Shown: positions 44,656-53,466 of the stretch, one piece after another
How positions within the stretch are numbered: position 1 is the stretch's first letter
Layout of the letters: each line of letters starts with the position of its first letter
The notes under the pieces: generated by a model
Seen by the model: only the letters and a program-made list of their open reading frames with translations
Told to the model about the DNA's origin: nothing
Databases searched by the model: none
Program-made: the position numbers and the translations under genes
NCBI RefSeq assembly: GCF_001625595.1
Contig: NZ_AUXT01000214.1
Coordinates: 1-64,000 of the forward strand
Direction: 5' to 3'
DNA from: Pseudoalteromonas luteoviolacea NCIMB 1942
GTDB lineage: Bacteria > Pseudomonadota > Gammaproteobacteria > Enterobacterales > Alteromonadaceae
Length of the DNA stretch: 64,000 nucleotides

Positions 44656-44869
44656 GTTTATTAATAATTTTTGTTCTGCTTTGAGAGCCAATAAATTCAA
44701 TACTAAATAATTAGAAAAAATTAATCAATGCTGTTTTTTACACTCTAATAACAATGGCTAATTTTGTGAAAATTGCATACGAATTAAGTACAAAGAATTA
44801 CGCAGGAATAAATTATCTATACCTTTTAAACATAAGATCCGATTACAGGAACTTTTGATTGCAATTTAT

Positions 44870-45643
44870 TCAACAAATAGAATTGGCTTTTTTATTCTCT
44901 GGTTCTGATGATTTTCTCAACATGTTTTTAAATTGACCCAATTGCCAAGGACGCATTGCCAACAGCAAGCCAACTCCCTGTCGCTTATTTAAAGGTAATT
45001 TAATGTCTTGTTCGTTAAGTTGAGCGACCTCTTTGGTCAACTGCTGTAATCGACGTTTAATGGTGGCAATCGTTGCATCACTATAACTCCCCCTCAAATA
45101 AAACCGATAGCTATCTTCTTGATTAAAGTCACCTTGTAGAAACTTTCCCAGCACTTGTTGCTCAATGTAGCGCTCTAAAGGCCCATCGGGGATCCAGCTA
45201 AAGCCCTGTGCAATCAGAAGTTTGTAATTATTGTTCGGTAAAAGCTGAATCATATTCAGCTTATCAAGCCTTGCTAACAACCTAACGCACTCCAATTCTT
45301 CAATTCGATAATGCGTAATAATATCTTCGAACAACCATCCATCTCGTACACATACAGCGACTAAAAAGAGTTTTGGGTTGTCCATTAGCTCTTGCTCTTG
45401 TTGTACAGTGAGCTGGCTAATTCGCGCCTGTTGCGCTTGAGATAATTCAAATAAGTCACAGAGAGTAAGCTGCAATAACTCGCAAATACTCTCCAGTTTG
45501 TAGAGCGAGAACTGTTCATTTGAAAACATCCGCTTGATAGTTGCTTCGCTCTGCTCAAGGTGAACAGCCACATCTTTATACGTGAGTTTGCGCTGTCTTA
45601 GTAGCTGCTTAATAGTACTCGAAATTAATGGGATCTGACTCAT
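44870..45643 (-). CDS. XRE-type helix-turn-helix regulator
   Basis: The 257-residue protein has an N-terminal Cro/XRE-type HTH (LTYKDVAVHLEQSEATIKRM, residues about 19-38, and LESICELLQLTLCDLFEL). The following ~180 residues are helical, without a domain I recognise. It reads away from a small secreted-protein operon, with a 114-bp gap, and may regulate it. Confidence 0.82.
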   Translation of the reverse strand: MSQIPLISSTIKQLLRQRKLTYKDVAVHLEQSEATIKRMFSNEQFSLYKLESICELLQLTLCDLFELSQAQQARISQLTVQQEQELMDNPKLFLVAVCVRDGWLFEDIITHYRIEELECVRLLARLDKLNMIQLLPNNNYKLLIAQGFSWIPDGPLERYIEQQVLGKFLQGDFNQEDSYRFYLRGSYSDATIATIKRRLQQLTKEVAQLNEQDIKLPLNKRQGVGLLLAMRPWQLGQFKNMLRKSSEPENKKANSIC

Positions 45644-45757
45644 AGTATTAAATTTTGATACCTAAGGTTTCTAATATTAATACAATTTATAAATCAGTAT
45701 ACAACTCTGATCAGTTTGCTAGTTTAGTAACCATCAACGAGAAATTGGAGTTTTCAC

Positions 45758-46105
45758 ATGTTCAAACAAAAGTTAAAACAAACACTGGTAGCAAGCACGA
45801 CTTTAATAGCTATGCAGATGACACCACAGAGCTTCGCCTCTGACAATGCCTCAAATGCAAGCCACCATACCAGTCAGGGAAGTAAATACAGTGCACTGAC
45901 AATCGGTGATAGCGCAGTCGCTAGCGCTCAAGTATCAACGGCAGTTGTCGCAATACCGCTGGTCATTACAGGTGGATTAGCAATGAGCACGGGATCTGCA
46001 AGTGTATCTGCTGCTGAATCAATGATGGACGCAGCGAGCAACAAGCCTTTACCAATTTGCGAAGAAGTGGTTGTCGCAGGTCCCCCTCCTTCAGAGTCAT
46101 TGTAG
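45758..46105 (+). CDS. Small secreted hypothetical protein
   Basis: The 115-residue protein has a signal peptide (MFKQKLKQTLVASTTLIAMQ, cut after SFA) and an Ala/Ser-rich body with a hydrophobic stretch VSTAVVAIPLVITGGLAMST that could span the membrane. GGAG precedes the ATG. It is the first gene of a three-gene operon with DUF2145 and YiaA-like genes. No family recognised. Confidence 0.7.
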   Translation: MFKQKLKQTLVASTTLIAMQMTPQSFASDNASNASHHTSQGSKYSALTIGDSAVASAQVSTAVVAIPLVITGGLAMSTGSASVSAAESMMDAASNKPLPICEEVVVAGPPPSESL

Positions 46106-46116
46106 GGAGTCATAGC

Positions 46117-46932
46117 ATGCGTAAATTCTTATCTATTGTGCTCGTGGCACTTTCGCTAAACAGCGTTCAAGTACATGCTGGCAGTACACAAACTGGTGAA
46201 CCAAAGTTTCAGCCTAAAGAAATAGCACATTTCGCAAAACAAGTAGAGCGTTACAGTGCTGAAAAACGCGCTCACGTCTTTGTTATTGCAAGGGTTGGGC
46301 AACCTCAAGATTCCTTACCTAAAGGGGTAGAATTTACGCACGTCGCACTAGCTGTTTATTCACAAATTACCATGACAAACGGCGAAACAAAGCCCGGCTA
46401 TGCGATACACAATTTATATCAATTGCATGATGATCCAGCTAAAAGTAGCTTGATTATCGATTATCCAACAGACTTTTTCTGGGCGGTAAAAGAACTAAAA
46501 GCGGGTATTGCCATACCGACATTAGCAGTGCAGCAAAAGTTATTAGAAGCCATCAATAATAATGTGCCAAGCAAAGTGCATAATCCGCGCTATTCACTCA
46601 TTGCAAACCCGTTTAATAATCAAAGGCAAAATTGCACTGAGCATACTCTAAATATAATTAATGCAGCCCTTTACAAAACAACCAATATGGCGCAATTAAA
46701 AGCAAATACAAAAGCGTATTTCGAGCCACAGACGCTGTCTGTCAGTCCATTTAAGCTATTTTTAGGCAGTGTTTTTAAGGATGAAATTTACAAAAAAGAC
46801 CACAAAGGTAAAGTTAAAATTGCGACTTTTACAACCATTAAAAATTACTTAGCAAAGCACAACTTACTCGCACATGCAGCGGTTATCACACCCGATATGC
46901 TACCCAGTGCTGAGAATTCACAGGAGATTTAA
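46117..46932 (+). CDS. DUF2145 family secreted protein
   Basis: The 271-residue protein has a signal peptide (MRKFLSIVLVALSLNSVQVHA). The body matches DUF2145: EKRAHVFVIARVGQPQDSLP, EFTHVALAVYS and NQRQNCTEHTLNIINAALY. The last contains a Cys and His that, with the His in FTHVA, suggest a papain-like (NlpC-type) active site. I start at 46117, 7 nt after GGGAG. Periplasmic; function unknown. Confidence 0.8.
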   Translation: MRKFLSIVLVALSLNSVQVHAGSTQTGEPKFQPKEIAHFAKQVERYSAEKRAHVFVIARVGQPQDSLPKGVEFTHVALAVYSQITMTNGETKPGYAIHNLYQLHDDPAKSSLIIDYPTDFFWAVKELKAGIAIPTLAVQQKLLEAINNNVPSKVHNPRYSLIANPFNNQRQNCTEHTLNIINAALYKTTNMAQLKANTKAYFEPQTLSVSPFKLFLGSVFKDEIYKKDHKGKVKIATFTTIKNYLAKHNLLAHAAVITPDMLPSAENSQEI

Positions 46933-46934
46933 TC

Positions 46935-47396
46935 ATGGAACAATCAAGCAACTCACTTTATACCCCGAGTAAAGCCTTTAGTATCGCGTCAGTCGCAGTC
47001 TTGGTAATCGGCATCGCTACCTACATGGTTGGTCTATTTAATGCGCAAATGTTACTGAATGAAAAAGGTTACTACCTCATCGTATTGATGTATGGATTAT
47101 TCTCAGCGGTATCATTGCAAAAAAGTATTCGTGATAAAAAAGAAAACATACCAACTTCAAAGATTTACCATCTTCTTAGTATGATATCTACCGCTGCGGC
47201 AATCGTATTGTTGGGTGTTGGGCTATTTAACGCGAATCTGCTGCTCAGTGAAAAAGGGTTTTATGGTATCGCCTATTTAATGAGCCTTTATGCAGCAGTT
47301 GCAGTACAAAAAAATATCCGTGACAAAGAAGCTTTAAAACAAAACATGCCAGAAGTAACAAAAGACGCAAACACGGATGTGACGGACAGCGAATAA
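46935..47396 (+). CDS. YiaA/YiaB-type two-helix inner-membrane protein
   Basis: The 153-residue protein has an internal duplication, each half with two hydrophobic helices and the motif GLFNA-x2-LL-x-EKG(Y/F)Y, then LQKSIRDK or VQKNIRDK. That is the YiaAB two-helix pattern. It starts 2 nt after the DUF2145 stop. Function unknown. Confidence 0.85.
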   Translation: MEQSSNSLYTPSKAFSIASVAVLVIGIATYMVGLFNAQMLLNEKGYYLIVLMYGLFSAVSLQKSIRDKKENIPTSKIYHLLSMISTAAAIVLLGVGLFNANLLLSEKGFYGIAYLMSLYAAVAVQKNIRDKEALKQNMPEVTKDANTDVTDSE

Positions 47397-47402
47397 ATAC
47401 TT

Positions 47403-47426
47403 GGTCGACCAACCTCTTGGCCGACC
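47403..47426. terminator. Hairpin between convergent genes
   Basis: GGTCGACCAA-CCTC-TTGGCCGACC, a 10-bp stem with one G-U-type mismatch, between the YiaA-like gene and the convergent GNAT gene. Confidence 0.6.
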
Positions 47427-47430
47427 TAAA

Positions 47431-47856
47431 TCATTCACACTTCATTATTGATTTTTCACCATCCATTGCCGTCTCTTTAAACCCGCACTTTTCATACAAG
47501 CGCAGCAAATGAGGTTCGCATTTTAAATACAGTGGTTGCCAGTTTAGACTTGTAGATTTCTTTTTTGCGTACTCGACTAACGCATTAGATATCCCCAACC
47601 CTCTATATTGCGTATCAACATATACGCCATCAAGCCATGCACATCCTTGTTGATATTTTATCTCCGCAGCCCCAGCCAGTGTGCCGTCAAGGCACACATA
47701 AAACCCAACCTTGTCATCTGTAGAAGTGACGAGCGCCAAGACTTCGTCATAACTTGCCCCTGCTCGATGCCTATCCCATTGCTCAAAATACCATTTTGCA
47801 ATTTGTGCAGCGTCTTGATTACACTGTGTTATTTCCTTTATTTCGATATATGACAT
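47431..47856 (-). CDS. GNAT family N-acetyltransferase
   Basis: The 141-residue protein has the acetyl-CoA motif in VYVDTQYRGLGISNALVEYA (about residues 78-97), preceded by GCAWLDG, and LYEKCGFKET near the C-terminus. It stands alone; substrate unknown. Confidence 0.85.
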   Translation of the reverse strand: MSYIEIKEITQCNQDAAQIAKWYFEQWDRHRAGASYDEVLALVTSTDDKVGFYVCLDGTLAGAAEIKYQQGCAWLDGVYVDTQYRGLGISNALVEYAKKKSTSLNWQPLYLKCEPHLLRLYEKCGFKETAMDGEKSIMKCE

Positions 47857-48292
47857 ATTTCCATTGACAACGATTTTTATACACTGACTAGCAAGCTAAT
47901 CAGCTTAAAGTATATCGGTATTGTACCTAAATTTAAGAATAGTTAAAAAGGACAAGTAAAAAGACAATAGAATAGGTCGACATTTAGGTATGCTAGAAAA
48001 GAGAAACGCGCTCGTAAGAGCGCGTGTTCAGTGCCGTGGCGAAGGGGTGGACTCCTACTGCGCTTAGCGCATTTCATACCCTTCACCTCATAAAACGTCA
48101 CAAATAGATATTCGGATCACTGTCTGTGAATTTTATTCTTTAATACTTCACTGGCTAAAAGTACTAAGACTGCGTGAACTCAAAATAAAGCACAAAAAGA
48201 TTGAACAAACGCCGGATAATTCAGGTCTGATGCAGTTGACCATCGACAAAACCGATTATCAAAATTTCACATACAGTAAGGAGAAATAAAAA
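47857..48292. other. Intergenic region with hairpin and possible gene remnant
   Basis: An 8-bp GC-rich hairpin ACGCGCTC-GTAA-GAGCGCGT lies at 48006-48025, with a T-rich flank on the minus strand. From about 48070 to 48289 one plus frame without a start codon reads on to LRELKIKHKKIEQTPDNSGL and QLTIDKTDYQNFTYSKEK, stopping at TAA just before the small gene at 48293. It may be the 3' end of a lost gene. I cannot name it. Confidence 0.35.
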
Positions 48293-48433
48293 GTGAAGAG
48301 TAAAGTTAAAAAAACGCTTAAATATTCCGTCACCACGGTCATTCTGCTTGGCGCTGCTTTTTACGCTTCAATGGAAGAATACCAAAAAGATAACTTATCA
48401 CGTTTTCTGGAACAGGTAATTGCACCGAGCTGA
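48293..48433 (+). CDS. Small single-span membrane protein (46 aa)
   Basis: A GTG start with AAGGAG 9 nt upstream opens a 46-codon frame: a basic N-terminus (MKSKVKKTLKYS), one hydrophobic segment (VTTVILLGAAFYAS) and a polar C-terminus ending FLEQVIAPS. Clean ribosome site, membrane topology and stop make it a credible small gene. No family recognised. Confidence 0.55.
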   Translation: MKSKVKKTLKYSVTTVILLGAAFYASMEEYQKDNLSRFLEQVIAPS

Positions 48434-48495
48434 CATTCAACTCCATTTATTCTTTTGGTGATACAAACAGACAATGCATATCACCACTATTATGT

Positions 48496-48975
48496 TTAAA
48501 ACACACCGTTTGAGTTCTTAACTTTACCGCCAGAAAAAAGGTTGTATAGCCGCATCGACAGGTCAAGTGCCTGAATCGAATCCCAATGCTCTACGAGTTT
48601 GCCATCGACAACCTTCCACGTATCAATGATGTTCATTCCCTTAGATTCATCGCCTCGATGTTTAGCTTTTAATGTGGCGTGAGAATGGACAATCACATGA
48701 TCACCATCAACAAAGACATGCTTAACGTCGTAACTAAATTCCGGTGCTAGTTTTGTAAAATCACGCAATGTGGTGACCACGCCCGAAATGCCGTCAGCCA
48801 TACTTCTATTGTGTTGCTTATAGGTGTTTTGACCGTAACGAGCGATGATCAAATCAAAGTTATGATCGTTCATGAGTAGCTGAACAAACTCAATAACCGC
48901 TGTGGCTTTTGCGCTCTGAGCTTCACTCCAATGAGGTTTGGTCAATTTTTTAATATCTATGTTTGGTGTTTGCAT
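48496..48975 (-). CDS. SnoaL/NTF2-like protein
   Basis: The 159-residue protein has a cone-shaped NTF2-type fold pattern: FVQLLMNDHNFDLIIARYGQ, YKQHNRSMADGISGV, VKHVFVDGDHVIVHSHATLK and DTWKVVDGKLVEHWDSIQ. These are typical of the SnoaL-like group often found beside HxlR regulators. I chose the ATG at 48975 over an in-frame TTG upstream. It is divergent from the HxlR gene and probably its target. Confidence 0.85.
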   Translation of the reverse strand: MQTPNIDIKKLTKPHWSEAQSAKATAVIEFVQLLMNDHNFDLIIARYGQNTYKQHNRSMADGISGVVTTLRDFTKLAPEFSYDVKHVFVDGDHVIVHSHATLKAKHRGDESKGMNIIDTWKVVDGKLVEHWDSIQALDLSMRLYNLFSGGKVKNSNGVF

Positions 48976-49028
48976 TTGGCTTTCCAATTCTATTCTTTGC
49001 GTATCAATAGCGCATACATTTAACTTTT

Positions 49029-49066
49029 AAAATGCAAGTTAAATTATTTGATTGCAAAATGCAAGT
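49029..49066. promoter_or_regulatory. Direct repeats, likely HxlR operator
   Basis: AAAATGCAAGT occurs at 49029-49039 and again at 49056-49066, 27 bp apart, between the divergent SnoaL-like and HxlR genes. Each copy is followed by (T/G)AA. Location and spacing fit a regulator site. Confidence 0.5.
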
Positions 49067-49104
49067 GAATTATGATCGGGAAATAATCACCAAAGAGACA
49101 CATT

Positions 49105-49503
49105 ATGCCGACACGCTCACAATGCCCTATCTCCAATGTGCTAGATCATGTAGGAGACAAATGGAGTTTGCTGATCATCAGAGATCTAATGTTTTTTGGT
49201 AAACATACATACTCTGACTTGCAGAATTCAGACGAAAAAATGGCGACGAATATTCTCTCAAGCCGGCTTGAGAAGTTAGAAGGCGATGGATTGATCAGCA
49301 AACAGTTAGACCCAAAAGACAAGAGAAAAAAGATTTATCGTCTGACAAATGCAGGGGTTGATATGCTGCCCATTTTGGTTGAAATGATAATCTGGAGCAG
49401 TAAATATGCTCCAGATCTGAATATACCAAATGAGCTCATAGACAGAGCCCAAATGGACAGAGCAGGGTTAATTGAGGATTTGACACAGCGTATTTTACAG
49501 TAA
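49105..49503 (+). CDS. HxlR family winged-helix regulator
   Basis: The 132-residue protein has the HxlR pattern: CPISNVLDHVGDKWSLLIIR (residues 7-26), RDLMFFGKHTYSDLQ, LSSRLEKLEGDGLISKQLD and the wing KRKKIYRLTNAG. The Cys near the N-terminus (residue 7) may sense oxidants or electrophiles, as in several relatives. It is divergent from the SnoaL-like gene and presumably controls it. Confidence 0.9.
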   Translation: MPTRSQCPISNVLDHVGDKWSLLIIRDLMFFGKHTYSDLQNSDEKMATNILSSRLEKLEGDGLISKQLDPKDKRKKIYRLTNAGVDMLPILVEMIIWSSKYAPDLNIPNELIDRAQMDRAGLIEDLTQRILQ

Positions 49504-49515
49504 CCCTAACTGTGA

Positions 49516-50583
49516 TTAGTTTAATGAGAGGCGTTCAACAATGGCGGTTGTCCCAGTGGCGCCCGCCTCAACTGCACCGCCCAACAAGTAAATTTGTTTA
49601 TTTAAAGTAACCGCCCCAAGACCATGACGTGTAGACGTCATAGGCAGAGCCATGGTTGACCATGCATTTAAATGTGGATCATAGCGCCAGATCTGATCAA
49701 AGGTACGCGTTTTCATCTCCTTTTGTCCTTCCAAGCCAGTTACAAAAGTGTATTCTTCTCCACCAAAAACATAAATCTTTCCATCAAGCACTGTACTTGC
49801 TAGCCCAGCACTGGCTTGAGGCATCGACGCCAATTGTTCCCATTGGTCTTTCTGAGCATTGTATCGCCATAACGCATTAAGATTTTTGAAATCCAACGCA
49901 TTGACTCTCCCCCCCATAACATACCACTGATTGTACAACACCACAGAAGTTGCCGAATTACTGGCAATAGGCAGCGGTGCCGCTTTATACCATTGATCAG
50001 ATTTCAGCACCCAATGCTCGTTTGTATCAACCAACTTACCATCTCTTTTCGTGCGACCTCCAGCCACATGAATCTGGCCATCAATCACACCATACACAGA
50101 CTCACCCATAGGAATCGGTAGTTCAGGCCCTTTAGACCATGCATCATCAACTTCACTAAGCACAAATACCGATGACTTAACCTGCCATGCATCTGATTTG
50201 GTCGCATTAAATCCACCAATTGCATATAGCTTATCGTGATTTGCAATAAGTCCTAAATGGTGACGAGGCTCCGGCAAGACAGGCCCTCTTTCCCAGTTTT
50301 GAACGTTTTGGTCAAAAATATAAGTTTTGTCTGACGCTTTGAGATGTGCGAGAGCTGCCAGCTCTTTTTGGGTTTGTTCAAAAGCGCCAGCTACGACTAT
50401 TTTATTGTTGAAAACGGCTGGGTAAACTTCTTGAAGAGGAGATGGAAGCATGGCAGACAGGTGCCAGTTAAACCCGTTGATATGTGATTGCTGAGGTAAC
50501 GTGTTTGATTCCGATGAACAGGCTTGAAGAGTAAGCGCAATTACACTCACGATAACTACTCGAATACAAAAAAGGTGTTTCAT
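49516..50583 (-). CDS. Kelch-repeat lipoprotein
   Basis: The 355-residue protein has a lipoprotein signal (MKHLFCIRVVIVSVIALTLQ, then ACSS as lipobox end) and about six kelch repeats, such as HHLGLIANHDKLYAIGGFNA, GVIDGQIHVAGGRTKRDG, STVLDGKIYVFGGEEY and LGAVTLNKQIYLLGGAVE. It should fold as a beta-propeller anchored in the envelope. NanM-type mutarotases look similar, but no sialic-acid gene is near, so the role is open. Confidence 0.87.
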   Translation of the reverse strand: MKHLFCIRVVIVSVIALTLQACSSESNTLPQQSHINGFNWHLSAMLPSPLQEVYPAVFNNKIVVAGAFEQTQKELAALAHLKASDKTYIFDQNVQNWERGPVLPEPRHHLGLIANHDKLYAIGGFNATKSDAWQVKSSVFVLSEVDDAWSKGPELPIPMGESVYGVIDGQIHVAGGRTKRDGKLVDTNEHWVLKSDQWYKAAPLPIASNSATSVVLYNQWYVMGGRVNALDFKNLNALWRYNAQKDQWEQLASMPQASAGLASTVLDGKIYVFGGEEYTFVTGLEGQKEMKTRTFDQIWRYDPHLNAWSTMALPMTSTRHGLGAVTLNKQIYLLGGAVEAGATGTTAIVERLSLN

Positions 50584-50798
50584 ATAAAGCCTTGGTAAAA
50601 TGCATATGGCCCTAGTTAATCATAATTGACAAACTTATCTTCTGACTTTTTTCTCAATCTAACAGTTGCTTTAATTTATTCATAACTATTAATAGGTTAA
50701 ATTACGTGAATATTTATCTACACATGCCAATATCACTCAAAACACTCCGTTTCTAACGTTAGTGGCAGTGGGTTAAAGGCGTTATGGAGACTGGGCAC

Positions 50799-51185
50799 CT
50801 AACGCTTACAAACACCATTTTCACAACGAGACTTTCCTGTGAGCCAATATGAAACACGATACCGGTTCTTAGCGAATAACAAATAAAATTTATCCGCGAC
50901 TGGTTTTATCACAGGCCATCGCAATGGGGCATAAAGCCATCCCATACCAACCAGTTGCCATGCTCTATGCGTAACATCAAGGCCTAGTACTAGATTGCCC
51001 TCTTTGTCTAGTGCATGCAAAATCGTGTTCGCCTTGTCGGGATCTATATTCTCATAAAAACTGAATTCTTCAGAGTAAATGTCCACAGTGTTGATGTGCT
51101 TGTGCGTGTCCCTCTTGGTAAGCGCAGTCATTTCTTTCACGCAAAGTGGACATGTGCCATCGTAAAATATTGTTAGTTCACTCAT
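50799..51185 (-). CDS. DCC family thiol-disulfide oxidoreductase-like protein (DUF393)
   Basis: The 128-residue protein begins MSELTIFYDGTCPLCVKEMT, the DxxCxxC signature of the DCC family (DUF393), followed by DIYSEEFSFY and a C-terminal region with RYRVSYWLTGKSRCENGVC. Family members are thioredoxin-like redox proteins; substrate unknown. It stands alone. Confidence 0.87.
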   Translation of the reverse strand: MSELTIFYDGTCPLCVKEMTALTKRDTHKHINTVDIYSEEFSFYENIDPDKANTILHALDKEGNLVLGLDVTHRAWQLVGMGWLYAPLRWPVIKPVADKFYLLFAKNRYRVSYWLTGKSRCENGVCKR

Positions 51186-51434
51186 GCTTGTTTCCTATAC
51201 TTTGCAGTCTAATACGTGCTTGCGTATCGATAAGATCATCACTTATAACGACACATGAGGTGCATTAAATACCACTTCAAATTGTTATCGCATATTTCAG
51301 ACTATGCCAGTATCAAAACCGCGCGTCCACTGAACTAAGATATTGTCATATAATAATTTAAAAAAGTTATGATTAATTTCGTCCTTTTTGACATCGGCGC
51401 GTCTTATTGTGTGTTATTAATTTAGGAGACGTAT

Positions 51435-52178
51435 ATGAATTACCTGAACAGTGTCGAATTTAATTTGCTTCCCCCTACAACGCCCTTAAGTATACATAAA
51501 CCTCGTGTATTAGTCTTATATGGGTCACTCAGAGAACAGTCTTACAGCAAGAAAGCAGCGCTAGAGGCCAAACATATACTTACTCATATGGGTGCTGAAG
51601 TAAAAATCTTTAACCCGACTGGCCTGCCGCTATTTGATAATGGCAACAGCGCCGCGCATGAAAAGGTGAAAGAGCTCAGAGAGCTGGTAAACTGGTCTGA
51701 AGCGCAAGTATGGAGCTCGCCTGAATTACACGGCAATATGTCTGCCGTGATGAAAAACCAAATTGATTGGATCCCTTTGTCACTGGGAGCTGTTCGCCCT
51801 ACTCAGAGTAAAGTCTTGGCCGTCATGCAAGTCAATGGCGGCTCTCAGAGTTTCAATGCTGTGAACAACATGCGGATTTTAGGCCGTTGGATGCGTATGC
51901 TCACCATCCCAAATCAATCTTCAATTGCCAAAGCAATGAACGAGTTCAATCCAGATGGCACTATGAAAGCCAGCGACTTCAGAAATAGAGTGGTAGACGT
52001 GATGGAAGAGTTGATGCGTTTCACTTATCTTACCAGAGACAATAAACAGTTTATGGTTGACCGCTACAGTGAGCGTCAGACAGAGCAACAAGCTCAAATC
52101 AACAATAGCAAAGGCTTGACCGATATATTAGAGACTGCACAAAAAGCCAAACCTGTTGCTAAGGCAGGATGCTGCTAA
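51435..52178 (+). CDS. arsH: ArsH-type NADPH-dependent FMN reductase
   Basis: The 247-residue flavodoxin-like protein has the FMN site LYGSLREQSYSKKAA (about residues 28-42), SPELHGNMSAVMKNQIDWIP, VNGGSQSFNAVNNMRILGRW and IPNQSSIAKA, which define ArsH. ArsH oxidises trivalent organoarsenicals and reduces quinones. It ends in AKAGCC, a vicinal Cys pair. AGGAG precedes the ATG. No arsR, arsB or arsC is visible nearby; the next gene is a sigma factor. Confidence 0.88.
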   Translation: MNYLNSVEFNLLPPTTPLSIHKPRVLVLYGSLREQSYSKKAALEAKHILTHMGAEVKIFNPTGLPLFDNGNSAAHEKVKELRELVNWSEAQVWSSPELHGNMSAVMKNQIDWIPLSLGAVRPTQSKVLAVMQVNGGSQSFNAVNNMRILGRWMRMLTIPNQSSIAKAMNEFNPDGTMKASDFRNRVVDVMEELMRFTYLTRDNKQFMVDRYSERQTEQQAQINNSKGLTDILETAQKAKPVAKAGCC

Positions 52179-52224
52179 ACTTTTCAGGCAGCATACTTTT
52201 GTGCTGCCATTCTGAGATTACGAT

Positions 52225-52782
52225 ATGACCATTGAACAGATTTGGGCCCAGTACAGTCAAGCTTTAAAAGCGTTTTTGCACACAAAAGTCACAAACCCAG
52301 AAGACGTGGAAGATTTACTACAAGAAGTGTTACTTAAAACTCATTTAGCCATTGAAAGTCTGCACAAACCAACCAGTATAAAAGCTTGGCTATTTCAAAT
52401 TGCCCACAACACTGTGATTGATTACTATCGAAAAAATGGCATTAATAATAACGCCCAACAAGATATAGCTTGGTACAATAAAGAAGAGCGTAACGTCAAA
52501 AAAGAACTCACACAGTGTATAAAGCCTTTTATCCAAGAGTTGCCCGAGCAAAGTGCCTTTCTTCTTGAAGTCATTGAGTTAGAAGGTAAGACACAAAAGC
52601 AGCTAGCAGATGAAATGAATGTCAGCTATTCCACCCTAAAGTCTCAAGTCCAAAAAGCCCGCAAAGAGCTGCATGATGTATTCAATGCCTGCTGTCAGTA
52701 CGATATCGACAGGCAAGGAAATTTAATTGAGTATCACCGCAAACCCAACTTTAAATTAGAGGGCAATAAATATCGCGAATAG
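52225..52782 (+). CDS. sigZ: ECF-type RNA polymerase sigma factor, SigZ-like
   Basis: The 185-residue protein has region 2 (EDVEDLLQEVLLKTHLAIES, SIKAWLFQIAHNTVIDYYRK) and region 4 (VIELEGKTQKQLADEMNVSY, STLKSQVQKARKEL). The C-terminus with CCQYDIDRQGNLIEYHRK is typical of SigZ. It lies 46 nt after arsH and probably shares its transcript. No anti-sigma gene is adjacent; the two Cys (ACCQY) may serve as a direct redox sensor, which is inference. Confidence 0.87.
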   Translation: MTIEQIWAQYSQALKAFLHTKVTNPEDVEDLLQEVLLKTHLAIESLHKPTSIKAWLFQIAHNTVIDYYRKNGINNNAQQDIAWYNKEERNVKKELTQCIKPFIQELPEQSAFLLEVIELEGKTQKQLADEMNVSYSTLKSQVQKARKELHDVFNACCQYDIDRQGNLIEYHRKPNFKLEGNKYRE

Positions 52783-52796
52783 AGCCACGCTGAAGG

Positions 52797-53111
52797 TTAA
52801 GTAGACAAACAAGAGAAAACACTCAGTATTTGCAAGGCCGCTAACATACAAAATGCATTCAACATTCCATGAAAAAGAAAACCAAAAATACAAAGCAAAC
52901 TTATAGATACACAAAGGACAGCCGCGGTTCTATGACTTATCACCAGCCTAGGCGCTCTTATCAGCTCTATCGCGCAGGCAAAAATGCACAGTACAACGCC
53001 AATTAGTATGAATATATCCGTCGCATTATTCTCAACAAGGTAAAAAGGGACATTTTGTGCCCAAATACCACTTTGTGGCGAAGAAAATGGACTAATCACA
53101 TAACTAATCAA
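52797..53111 (-). CDS. Small hypothetical membrane protein
   Basis: The frame encodes 104 residues with three hydrophobic segments (FILIGVVLCIFACAIELI, AAVLCVSISLLCIFGFLF, CMLAALQILSVFSCLS). The start is uncertain: a TTG at 53111 and a GTG four codons later lack a clear ribosome site. It converges with the SigZ-like gene with a 14-nt gap. Function unknown. Confidence 0.5.
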   Translation of the reverse strand: MISYVISPFSSPQSGIWAQNVPFYLVENNATDIFILIGVVLCIFACAIELIRAPRLVISHRTAAVLCVSISLLCIFGFLFHGMLNAFCMLAALQILSVFSCLST

Positions 53112-53236
53112 AGTGCCATAGTTTGCGAAGCGTAAAAATTTTCAAAGCTTAACTTAGTCATAACTATCAGCGAAATGGGCGCAGAAAGCGTTCGTAGTAT
53201 CTTTCAATATGTATGGAGAAACATGTTTAAATCATA

Positions 53237-53410
53237 CTAAGCTCTGTTTGCGCGCTTTTTTCGTCCAAATAGCTTTAACCAAAATGCAGCTTCAAGTACA
53301 AACCCAAGTATAATAAAGCCAAAAAGGCCTGCGCTATTTCCGTAGCTGTAGGCACTAATAGCGCAAATCAATAAAACCAAAGCAATTAATATTCGATATA
53401 CAACACTCAT
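53237..53410 (-). CDS. Small two-span membrane protein (57 aa)
   Basis: An ATG at 53410, 10 nt after GGAG, opens a 57-codon frame: MSVVYRILIALVLLICAISA, then YGNSAGLFGFIILGFVLEAA and a basic end FGRKKRANRA. Two hydrophobic helices with a positive C-terminus follow the inside rule. No family recognised. Confidence 0.6.
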   Translation of the reverse strand: MSVVYRILIALVLLICAISAYSYGNSAGLFGFIILGFVLEAAFWLKLFGRKKRANRA

Positions 53411-53466
53411 TGTTCATTTCTCCGTTACTTGCATAAACACCAGTTTATATCAGGTATACATTATTA

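Noticed and set aside
44620..44870. Cyclic-di-GMP riboswitch upstream of the diguanylate cyclase
   Set aside because: The conserved riboswitch core and its tetraloop-receptor pattern are not present; only a simple hairpin is seen.
50740..50815. Integron attC-like site near the end of the DCC gene
   Set aside because: A GTTAGGT core occurs with nearby inverted segments, but paired R and L boxes with attC spacing are not present and no integrase or cassette array is near.
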